Assembly: GCA_001599935.1 (NCBI GenBank)
Contig: BCIJ01000041.1
Coordinates: 1-47,256, forward strand
DNA: 47,256 bases
Origin: Holtermannia corniformis
Lineage: Eukaryota; Basidiomycota; Tremellomycetes; Holtermanniales
Direction: 5' to 3'
In this document: piece after piece, positions 1 through 7,667 of the stretch
Position numbering within the stretch: the first letter of the stretch is position 1
Layout of the letters: each line of letters begins with the position of its first letter
Position numbers and translations under genes: made by a program
Notes under the pieces: model-generated
Seen by the model: the letters and a program-made list of their open reading frames with translations, nothing else
Databases searched by the model: none
What the model was told of the DNA's origin: nothing

Positions 1-512
1 AAGTCTTTAGGTGACGTGCCCTTGTACTGGGCGTGATGATCAACCATCAATTGGAAACACTGCGCAGTAAGCTGCTTGACAGCCTCTTTCTGCGTCATCC
101 TAGGAGCATTGATTGGGTCGGTTGTTGCGTCTGGGTCTGGGTCTTGGATNGAGTTCAACGGCGTAATGCCACCTCGACCGCGCGGAGCAGTCGATACGCC
201 TCGACTACCCCAGCGGCTCTGCCGAACCGCGCTTCCGGACCGTGTGCGAGGAGAAGGATCCGGAATTGGAGTCCCCTGTTCGTGACCATCGTCACCCTGA
301 ATGTCGTTGTCGCTGGCCGCAGGCTCGAAGTTGTCACCGCTTTCACTACTTGTCTCGTGCTCTGGAGTGGCGATCCTCTTACGCTTGCNGGTGATCACAA
401 CCTCGACTTGCTGTCGAGGAGAAGCAGTGGCCACCCCTGACTCGGGCTGTACCGAATGGCGAGGAGTGATGAGCAAGGGTGTGTACATACGAGTGGAGGG
501 ATTCGCAGACAT
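1..512 (-). CDS. Unknown hydrophilic protein, N-terminal part (runs off left edge)
   Basis: An open frame on the minus strand begins at the ATG at 512 (context CAATGTCTGCG) and stays open for about 170 codons to the window edge, with two ambiguous bases. It has no internal stop. The protein is low-complexity and hydrophilic, with a basic KRKR stretch near residue 43, an acidic D/E/S-rich segment, an Arg/Gly/Ser-rich segment, and a more helical end (around MTQKEAVKQL). I do not recognise a family. A gag-like retroelement protein is possible because of the neighbouring retroelement and ambiguous bases, but no zinc knuckle is in the visible part. It could also be the first exon of a host gene. 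Confidence 0.45.
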   Translation of the reverse strand, partial: MSANPSTRMYTPLLITPRHSVQPESGVATASPRQQVEVVITXKRKRIATPEHETSSESGDNFEPAASDNDIQGDDGHEQGTPIPDPSPRTRSGSAVRQSRWGSRGVSTAPRGRGGITPLNXIQDPDPDATTDPINAPRMTQKEAVKQLTAQCFQLMVDHHAQYKGTSPKD

Positions 513-1196
513 TGNTGGCGATGAATTGTGTATAAGAAGGAGACAAGTGGACGTGTTGGGATCAAGACAGGCAAATGTAGATACAAGTTGAACCGTGCAC
601 GACCATGCATGGCTGTGCATGGCCATGCATGGCCATGCATGGCCATGCACGCACGGATGGAGCAGCAGACGTGGCGCAAACACAACTGCCACTGCCACGT
701 GCAGCATGGACCTCACCGACAGCAGTGGCTAAGTACGACGGTCGAGCAATGCAGCGCGCAATCCTTGGCCAAGTGCGAGAGCGGGTTGATAATGTAGCTG
801 ACTGAATAGGTGATATGCTATTGTNCGCCATTGTGCATGATCAGGAATATTGGGCAAAGTCAGCTTGGCCTCTGTCTGTCGAGAGCCCTCTCGCAGTCGA
901 GGCGCTCTGGGTCGGGCTTTCGGAGTGGTTTTTAGTGAAGGTGTGCGAGGCACATGGTTGTGCTAAGTTAACCGCGCCGTGCATGGTTATGCATCGCCAT
1001 GCATGGCGCGGCACAGCGGGACCAAATTTTGGCGCGTCCCACGCGACTTTTGGCAAGACTTCCGCCGGAAGTATTTGGCTGGGCATTTGGCCTCTTAGGG
1101 CCTCTATAGTGTCCACTATAGTGTACCTTATAAGGGCATCTAGTGGTGTAGATATAGGTGCCTCCGGATGCCAAGACCCGTCGGGGCGTTGCGAGT
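513..1196. other. Non-coding stretch with palindromic repeats
   Basis: No convincing gene is seen. The stretch holds a CATGCATGGC repeat cluster (601-650), a looser copy around 976-1010, and a short perfect inverted repeat (CTATAGTG / CACTATAG, 1104-1121). It may be the 5' flank of the minus-strand ORF at 1-512. Confidence 0.5.
601..650. repeat. Tandem palindromic CATGCATGGC cluster
   Basis: About four to five tandem copies of a 10-bp unit, CATGCATGGC, each nested in the palindrome GCCATGCATGGC. Degenerate relatives occur near 976-1010 (TTATGCATCGCCATGCATGG). Function is unknown. Possibilities are a regulatory or hairpin-forming array or part of a mobile-element UTR. Confidence 0.8.
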
Positions 1197-1472
1197 ATGC
1201 CGTCGGTCTTGCACGCGAAGGCATCGGCCTCTGCCAAGGAGATGGCTGTCTTCTGGCAAGGGACGCTGGTGCCAAAACTCGAGGACACCCCCGCGCGCGC
1301 AGATGGCTCGGTCCGTGTAACGTTTTCCACCGCCGAGCTCCAGGCCTTCCGGGCTACCAAGCCGCACGCGAAGGCCCTCGTAAAGGCGATCAAGGAATCA
1401 AAGGCGCGCGCCACAAAGCGCAAGGCGGCTGCGCTTGAGTCATCCGATATCGAGCTTGAGGATTTCGTGTAG
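1197..1472 (+). CDS. Small basic ORF, doubtful
   Basis: An ATG-started frame of 91 codons ending in TAG. It encodes an Ala/Lys-rich hydrophilic protein with a basic segment (KESKARATKRKAAA) and an acidic tail (SSDIELEDFV). A TATA-like TATAAG lies about 65 bp upstream. It sits between repeats and the 3' end of a Ty3/gypsy pol. I recognise no family. It may be a remnant of a mobile element or spurious. Confidence 0.25.
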   Translation: MPSVLHAKASASAKEMAVFWQGTLVPKLEDTPARADGSVRVTFSTAELQAFRATKPHAKALVKAIKESKARATKRKAAALESSDIELEDFV

Positions 1473-1580
1473 CGGGCGGGTAGTGCGAAGCTGCGGTTTC
1501 CGCAGGGAGGGTGGTGGGTCTTCGCACAGCGGGAGGGAGTGGTGTGTAGAGGGAGCGAGTTGTATTAGGGAGGGGATGTG

Positions 1581-1768
1581 AAATCTTGCGGATGTACAAT
1601 TGTCTTGCCGAATTACGGTTACTTGTCTTGTGATTATACGGTTACGTGTCTTGCGGAATTATAGTGACTTTTCTTGCGGGATTACGGTGACTTTTCTTGC
1701 GGGATTACAGAGGCTTTTCTTGCGGAGTTGTCGTTACGTGTCTTGCGGGATTACTGAGTGACTTGTTC
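1581..1768. repeat. Imperfect 23-bp tandem array
   Basis: About seven imperfect copies of a 23-bp unit resembling TCTTGCGGGATTACGGTGAC plus three bases, between about 1599 and 1765, with a further partial copy near 1581. The array lies 3' of the gypsy pol stop, where the 3' untranslated part and LTR would be expected. No LTR is recognisable here. The rest of 1473-1818 shows nothing coding. Confidence 0.75.
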
Positions 1769-1818
1769 TTTGACGGTGAATGGTATGGGCGATTGGGTGT
1801 TTGGTTGGTGCGGAAAGT

Positions 1819-4800
1819 TCATTTCCGCAAAGCGGAGTAGGTTGGTGGGGCGGGGGAGTTGGGGTGTTCGGAGTGGAATTGGTGGAGTTTCTGGGCGAGG
1901 TGTTTAAGGTTCGAATACGGTTCCCATGAGTTTTCGGAGTCGTCGTAGTCGAGCCATTTAACGAGGTAGTAGAGGGCGCGGCCGCGCTTTTCGCAAGCGA
2001 GCAGGGTTTCTACGTCAAAACGTTCGTCCCCTTCCGCTGCCGGCGGTGCTAGGACTTGAGGTGCAGGTGTCGGTCGGAGGGTGTTGTCGGAGGNTTTGTA
2101 CTTTTGGAGGAGGGAAACGTGGAAGACATTATGGATACGGAGGTTTGGGGGGAGTTGGATTCGGTATGCGAGGTGCGGTTCGGAACCTACACCTTCGATG
2201 ACGGGGAATGGACCATAGTTGCGGTCGTCGAGCTTCTTAGAGGGTCTTAGAGTCTTGATGTTTGCGGCCTTGAGCATTACCAGATCGCCGGGTGCGAAGA
2301 CGGGTGTTGGTTGTCGGTGCTTGTTATACGCCTTGGAGTACCTGTCGTTTGCGGCTTGGATCTGCTCCTTGAGAAACTGTTGGACCGCCAGCATCTCGTT
2401 CGCCATGTCGAAGGCGGCCGGTACGAAGCGCGGAAGTTGGGTTTCCGCAGTGATCGCAGATGCTTTCGGGTTGAAACCCTTGTTGGCCGCGAAAGGAGAA
2501 ACACCAGTGGACGAGTGCGTAGTATTGTTGTACGCAAACTCTGCGAGTGGGAGAAGGTCTGACCAGTCCGACTGAGCGTAGTTGGTGTAACAGCGAAGGT
2601 ACTGTTCTAGCCATTGATTCACGATCTCGGTCTGTCCGTCGGATTGAGGGTGGAACGCTGTGCTAAAGTCAAGGGCGAAACCAAGGGTTCCGCTCAGTGC
2701 TTCCCAGAATTTCGACGTGTAGACCGACCCGCGGTCGGAAACGATGGAGTCCGGTAGGCCGTGTTTCGAGAAGACGTGTTTAATGAATAAGCGCGCCATC
2801 TCTGGCGCGGACATGGTAGTTGTCGTCGGGATAAATAACGCCATCTTCGTAAGTCGGTCTACGACCACGAGAACGGCGTCGTGCGAATCGGAGAGAGGTA
2901 GTTGGACGATCATATCAGTGGAAATCGAGGACCAGGGTTTCGTCGGAATGGGCAAGGGTTTCAGAGAGCCGAAGGGTTTGGCGCGCGATACTTTGGTGCG
3001 TTGACAAGTCACGCAAGCGGAAACGTGCTTTTCGCAGTCGGCGAAGAGGTTCCCCCAGACGAAGTTGCGGCGTACGTTGGCGAACGTGCGTTTTACTCCG
3101 GGGTGTCCTGCGGTAAGAGCTTCGTGGGCATCTACTAAGATCTCGGTACGCAGTTGTGCGTCGTCCGGGACCCAAATCGCGCCCTGTTGCGTCTTGAACA
3201 CCCCTCCGCGCTCCGCGAGCNNCGGNACTGTGGGTACCTTCTTGCCTTCNTTGATCCAAAGCGACGTGGCGGCTCGAATACGCTCGATGAGTTTCCCTGC
3301 CGGTCCGGTTGTGAGCAGCATGTTGACGAACACCGAGCGGTCGAGTATCGGACGGATGTTGTGCGGGTTGAGCTCTGCGGAAAGTGAAGTTCCGCCATCC
3401 GAGGGCCTGAAGTCGGGTCTGCGCGAGAGAGCATCCGGTTTGCCGGAGTCCTTTCCCGCTCGATAAACAATCTTAAAATCGAAGCCTGAGAGCATTTCCG
3501 ACCAGCGAATCTGTTGGCGGTTTTGCAGTTGCGACGTCTGAAAGTATTCCAAAGAGCGGTGATCGGTCATGATTGTAATGGGGCTGTGAAGCCCCTCGAG
3601 GTAATGGCGCCATTCGCGGAAAGCTGCTACAATTGCCAGTAGTTCCTTCTTGCGAGTGGGATAGTTGAGTTCGGGGTGCGTCATCTTGCGGGACAAGTAA
3701 GCAATTGGTCTGAAGTGGCCATCACTGCTTTTCTGCGAGAGAATGGCCCCGATCGCATAGTCGGAAGCGTCCGTTTCGATGATGGTTTCGTCCTCTGGCG
3801 CATAGTGCCGAAGGACGGGTGCCGTGGTAAATGCGGAATGTAAGGTCTTGAATGCGGAATCTTGATTTCCGCACCATTCGAACTTGGTTCCCTTTTTTGT
3901 GAGTTCGTGCAACGGCGTGGCGATGGCCGCGTAGTTGCGAATAAAACGCCGGTAGAAGTTTGCGAAGCCAAGGAACGCTTGTAGCTCCTTGACAGACTTC
4001 GGGGTAGGCCAGTCCAAGATCGCTTTCACCTTTACTTCGTCCATTGTGACGCCCTTCGGCGTCACCACGAAGCCCAGGAATTCGACCTTGTGGCAGTGAA
4101 AGATGCACTTTTCATGCTTTGCAAACAGGTTGTTCGCACGAAGCCTTTGCAGGACCTCTTCCACGTGTTGCGCATGGGTTTCCTCATCATTGGAAAAGAT
4201 GAGGATGTCGTCGAGATAGATGATCACATACTTGTCAAGCAGGTCGTGAAAGATGTGATTCATCAGGTGTTGGAACGAGGCTGGGGCGTTCGTCAAGCCG
4301 AACGGCATGACGCAATACTCGAAGAGGCCGTAGCGGGTGCGGAAAGCCGTTTTCCACTCGTCGCCCTTTGCAATGCGCAACAGGTTGTACGCACCGCGCA
4401 AGTCGATCTTGGAGTATATCTTTGCCGTGCGGAGGCGGTCGAGGAGGTCACCAACCAGCGGAAGCGGGTATCGGTTCTTCACCGTGATAGCGTTGAGTCT
4501 GCGGTAGTCAACACACAAGCGCAAGGAACCGTCTGTCACGCCTCTGGCGGTGTCACGTGGCGAGTAGCCGCTGCGCGGCACTCAGAGTGCCACTGGTGCT
4601 AGTCGCACCACTGTCTGTGCGCTGCGGCTGCGCGGCCGCGCCGCGCGCGCGCCCCTCGTCTTCTGCGTCGCCTCTTGTTGTATCTACATCGCTCGAATAT
4701 TATAGTGTTCTCCCTATTCTCGCTCGTCGATCCTCTAGGTTCCTCGTAGTGCGGAACCTCGCTTTCCGCCGCGCGATCCAGAGTCCCGCTTCCCGGAGGC

Positions 4801-5649
4801 AGATCTTCGCCGATCTGGCCTCGCCCTCTTGGAGTCATCGTCCCCTCTCGACGAGGCTCTCACACCGTCTTTCTTCTTGACGAAGAGGACTGGTGAACCC
4901 GCCGGGGATTCCGATGGTCTAATGAATCCTTTCGAGAGGTTGGATGCGATGTAGTCTTTCAACGTACGCATCTCCACCTCCGACAGTGAGTAAATGGGGC
5001 CGTAGCCCGGTGCCTCTCCCTCCTTGAGCGTAATCGCATGATCGAAGTTGCGATGCGGTGGGAGTTTGTTGGCTTTCGCCTCGGAGAAGACGTCGAGGAA
5101 TTGGTGGTAACGGTGCGGAACTATCTGTTCCGCTGGTGGAGGTTCCGTTACCACCGACTTAGCGTAAACTACGCCGATGGGTTCTCCTTCTTCGCGTTGG
5201 TCGAAGGAGCCAGCGCTGACTACGGACACCACCACCTCGGCTTGCGAGGGTCGGGTTTCCGCAGGGCGTTGCAGGGTGGTTCTGACCGTGGAGCGGTCAG
5301 GGGTTGGGGAAAGTGGTTGTCCTTGCGCATACGGGGATGCTGCAACGTTGACCTGAGTTGCACCTCGCGATGGAGGCGACTTCGGCGTCGGAGGGAGTGG
5401 CTGTTCTTGCGCATACGGGGATGCGGCAACATTGACCAGGATTGCGCCTTGCGATGGAGGCGACTTCGGAGTTGGTGGGAGTGGACCTCGCGATGGAGGT
5501 GCGGTCGGGGTTGGCGGTAGAGGCCTTGGCCGGTTGGTTGGGGTGGCTGTTTCCCGTCCTCGGAAGAGTCTGTGCTCCTCCAGGGGAGCTCGGTGTGCCT
5601 TGTACGAGCGGTGCGTAGAGGCCGTGGAGTTGGTAGGTTGCTGGGTCAT
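1819..5649 (-). pseudogene. Ty3/gypsy pol (RT-RNase H-integrase-chromodomain), split by a solo LTR
   Basis: Two in-frame parts, 5649-4865 and 4533-1819, flank the inserted LTR at 4534-4864. The N-terminal part has two copies of a proline-rich repeat (PLPPTPKSPPS, then VNVAASPYAQ) and the start of RT up to LFVKKKDG. The frame resumes at SLRLCVDYRRL. The RT catalytic box is YLDDILIF. RNase H acidic residues lie in ETDASDYAIG and MTDHRSLEYF. Integrase shows an H-H-C-C zinc site (HEALTAGH, then CVTC) and D-D-E in STDMIV, SDRGSVY and the TEIVNQW region. The C-terminus is a chromodomain (YYLVKWLDYDDSENSWEPYS). Apart from the LTR and a few ambiguous bases, the pol part has no other break. Confidence 0.9.
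4534..4864 (+). repeat. Solo LTR (331 bp) inserted in the gypsy RT, with 5-bp TSD
   Basis: It starts TGTCACGCC and ends CTCTCACA, the TG...CA form of an LTR. It matches the gypsy element's own LTR (5693-6009) in opposite orientation and the solo LTR at 6195-6511. It is flanked by a perfect 5-bp duplication, CCGTC (4529-4533 and 4865-4869). Removing the LTR and one duplication copy rejoins the RT frame through the KKDGSL motif. Confidence 0.93.
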
Positions 5650-5679
5650 TCTTGATCTTTGCGCGATAGAGAGTAAAGA

Positions 5680-5690
5680 CGTTCGAATAT
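5680..5690 (-). other. Candidate self-priming primer binding site
   Basis: Two bases inside the 5' LTR boundary, the minus strand reads ATATTCGAACG. This is the exact 11-nt reverse complement of CGTTCGAATAT within the same LTR (5866 to 5856). In Tf1/sushi elements the first 11 nt of the transcript fold back onto such a site to prime reverse transcription. No tRNA 3'-end complement (TGG...) is present at this position, which fits self-priming. Confidence 0.75.
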
Positions 5691-5692
5691 AC

Positions 5693-6009
5693 TGTGAAGA
5701 CCTTGCCTAAGGAAGGCGAGGTCCTAGGACGGCGAGGCGAGGTCGGCGAAGACCTCCCTCGGACGGGCGGGACTCTGGATCGCGCAGCGGAAAGCGGAGT
5801 TCCGCACTACGAGGACCCTTGAGGATCAACGAGAGAGAATAGGTAGAACACTATAATATTCGAACGATGGAGATACAACAAGAGAAGCGAAGCCCTAACG
5901 GCGCGGCGGCAGACTCCGCAGCGCACAGACAGTGGTGCGCTAGCACCAGTGGCACCCTGAGCGCCGCGAGGCGGTCTGTTCGGCACGTGACACAGCCATA
6001 GGCGTGACA
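5693..6009 (-). repeat. 5' LTR of the gypsy element (317 bp)
   Basis: On the minus strand it begins TGTCACGCC at 6009 and ends CTTCACA at 5693. It has the same length as the solo LTR at 6195-6511. It contains CGTTCGAATAT (5866 to 5856 on the minus strand), which is complementary to the sequence just inside the element (see the priming site). It adjoins a second RT fragment at 6010. Confidence 0.88.
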
Positions 6010-6194
6010 AAACGTCGCTGGTGTCGGTCGGCAAAGAGCCGCAGGAACGACGCGAACAGTGGCAACCGGGTCCTTGACGTGGGAATGACCAGCGAGTAAT
6101 GGTTCAGGGTGCCGACGAGTCTCTCCACCTCGACCTGAGAGTGTTGTCGGTGCTGAAGGAATGGTGCCACGCGCTTTAGGATCTTGTCATGCTT
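6010..6194 (-). pseudogene. Second reverse transcriptase fragment, 3' part
   Basis: The minus-strand frame runs HDKILKRVAPFLQHRQHSQV into LVGTLNHYSLVIPTSRTRLP and ends at the gypsy LTR. It continues the RT fragment at 6512-6870 once the solo LTR at 6195-6511 is removed. It differs from the gypsy RT. It resembles the region after the RT thumb of the W-x-D-D-F type RTs common in basidiomycete DIRS-like or related elements. The class is uncertain. Confidence 0.6.
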
Positions 6195-6511
6195 TGTCAC
6201 GCCTATGGCGGTGTCACGTGGCGAGTAGCCGCTTCGCGGTGCTCAGAGTGCCACTGGTGCTAATCGCACCATTGTCTGTGCGCTGCGGCTGTGCCGCCGC
6301 GCCCCCTCGTCTTCCGCGTCGTCTCTGTTGTATCTACATCGCTCGAATATTATAGTGTTCTCTCTATTCTCGCTCGTCGATCCTCGAGGTTCCTCGTAGT
6401 GCGGAACCTCGCTTTCCGCTGCGCGCCCGAGAGTTTCCCTTCCGGAGGTAGATCTTCGCCGATCCCGCCTCGACCTCTCAGTCCTCGTCTTCCTTAGGCG
6501 AGGGCGTCACA
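6195..6511 (+). repeat. Solo LTR (317 bp) with perfect TSD TGCTT
   Basis: It runs from TGTCACGCC to GGCGTCACA and is flanked by TGCTT at 6190-6194 and 6512-6516. It belongs to the same family as the LTRs at 4534-4864 and 5693-6009. It splits the second RT fragment. Removing it with one TSD copy restores a continuous frame through VAIPTAKHDKILKRV. Confidence 0.93.
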
Positions 6512-6870
6512 TGCTTAGCGGTTGGGATCGCAACCGTGAGGTCAGAGCAGGACCAGAGGAATCCGATGTAGACAAAGGCAGTGGCGAAGTTGTGAACCTT
6601 GTCGGCGGCGTATGGTACCCCTAAGTCTGACCACAAGCCGAGGACGTCCGGCAGGGTTGTCGGCGAGCCGGGTGGATGAATAACGGCAAAATCATTGACC
6701 CATTTGATGACCGACACTCCTGGGAGAGCGATCCGCATGATTTCTGCCAGCGCATCCGCGACGTGACCCCAGACGCCTGGCGCGGAGCTGCAGCCAAAGG
6801 CCAGCCTTGAATCGACGGCGAATTGATCTGTTTCGGAGGTGCGAATTACGGTGCTGGAAGACCGCGCGGG
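6512..6870 (-). pseudogene. Second reverse transcriptase fragment, 5' part; catalytic D replaced by N
   Basis: The minus-strand frame contains DQFAVDSRLAFGCSSAPG, then VSVIKWVNDFAVI, then FVYIGFLWSCSDLTVAIP. This is the order of RT fingers/palm motifs in basidiomycete elements whose catalytic box is normally K-W-V-D-D-F. Here the first Asp of the pair is Asn (WVND), so the copy is probably catalytically dead. The upstream end fades out near 6870-6950 without a start codon. It is a degenerate remnant unrelated to the gypsy element beside it. Confidence 0.65.
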
Positions 6871-7049
6871 TCAACACTGCTGGGTGGGGCTAGGCGCTGG
6901 ACGAGGAAGCAAAACAGCAACCAGATGTATCACTAGAGTACTCTGTGCTAGGCGGAAGGATTGATGAGCGAAGACGGCGCGCAGCGCCGTCAACTACAAG
7001 GCTCAAAGCTCACAGACAACTTGCGAGTAAGGACGGTGTGGCGGACTTA

Positions 7050-7137
7050 CACATGGGTGTCCGGTCCCTACCGCTGCCCTACAAAGGTCAATATCAAGAG
7101 TTGCTAGGCAAGTCTCGATCCGGACATAGTCTGTAGA
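7050..7137 (-). repeat. Subfamily-B LTR fragment, minus orientation
   Basis: The reverse complement carries ATGTCCGGATCGAG, CTTGATATTGACCTTTGTAG and GGGCAGCGGTAGGGAC, matching the LTR beginning at 7138 and the LTRs at 17023 and 47162. It lies head-to-head with the plus-orientation copy at 7138, giving a near-perfect inverted repeat (about 7053-7100 with 7206-7253). Region 6871-7049 shows no gene. Confidence 0.75.
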
Positions 7138-7445
7138 TGTCACGACTCCGGCCGTGTGGTAGTCATGTCAGAATATGTCCAGATCGAGTGTTATGAGTAA
7201 CACTTGATATTGACCTTTTTAGGGCAGCGGTAGGGACTGGACACCCATGCCGTCACAGTAGAGCCGCCATCCGGCCAAGGTTGTGACAGTTCTACACCTA
7301 TTCTCGCTTGTCGATCCTTAAGGCTCCTCGTAGTGCAGAGCCTCGCTTTCCGCTGCGCGACCAAGAGTTCCTTTCTTGGAGGCAGATCTTCGTCAATCTC
7401 GCCTCGCCCGTCCAGTCCTCGTCTTCCTTAGGCGAGGGCCTCACA
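7138..7445 (+). repeat. Subfamily-B LTR, plus orientation
   Basis: It starts TGTCACGACTCCGGCCG and ends GGCGAGGGCCTCACA. Its 3' half (from CTATTCTCGCTTGTCGATCC) matches the subfamily-A LTRs at 4534, 5693 and 6195, while its 5' half does not. No target duplication is seen (GTAGA versus CCAAC). The remaining 7446-7667 has no feature I can support and is the 3' flank of the next gene. Confidence 0.8.
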
Positions 7446-7667
7446 CCAACCGCCGTCCAACCTTTCACAAGACTTGTCTTGTGGCAACCCCTGTCATCCA
7501 CTCGGCTCAGCCTGACCAACCAGGTTCGGGTAGTAACAATTCGAGTCACTGGATGCATCGGGCGTGATCACGGACTGGTCTAATCATCAAATCCGTTCAA
7601 GCCGTATGCTGGTGTTGTTGTGCGTAAAATTCTGAAACAATGGTTTAGCATTTATGCGAAATCGTAG

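Larger units (their letters stand above)
1819..6009 (-). mobile_element. Ty3/gypsy chromovirus (Tf1/sushi-like), gag/PR deleted, 3' LTR not found
   Basis: The element reads on the minus strand. It has a 5' LTR (6009 to 5693), a candidate self-priming site (5690 to 5680), an ORF start at 5649, then RT, RNase H, integrase and a C-terminal chromodomain ending at 1819. The domain order RT-RH-IN-CHD defines a chromovirus. Only about 250 codons separate the LTR from the RT, and neither a gag zinc knuckle nor a protease DTG/DSG motif is visible, so gag and protease appear deleted. No LTR is seen left of 1819. A related solo LTR (4534-4864) interrupts the RT. The copy is non-autonomous. Confidence 0.85.

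Noticed and set aside
1599..1765. CRISPR-like array
   Set aside because: The units are contiguous 23-bp direct repeats without unique spacers, and the genome is eukaryotic.
5693..6009. Third solo LTR independent of the gypsy element
   Set aside because: Its orientation, the adjacent complementary PBS and the lack of a flanking duplication fit a 5' LTR attached to the element.
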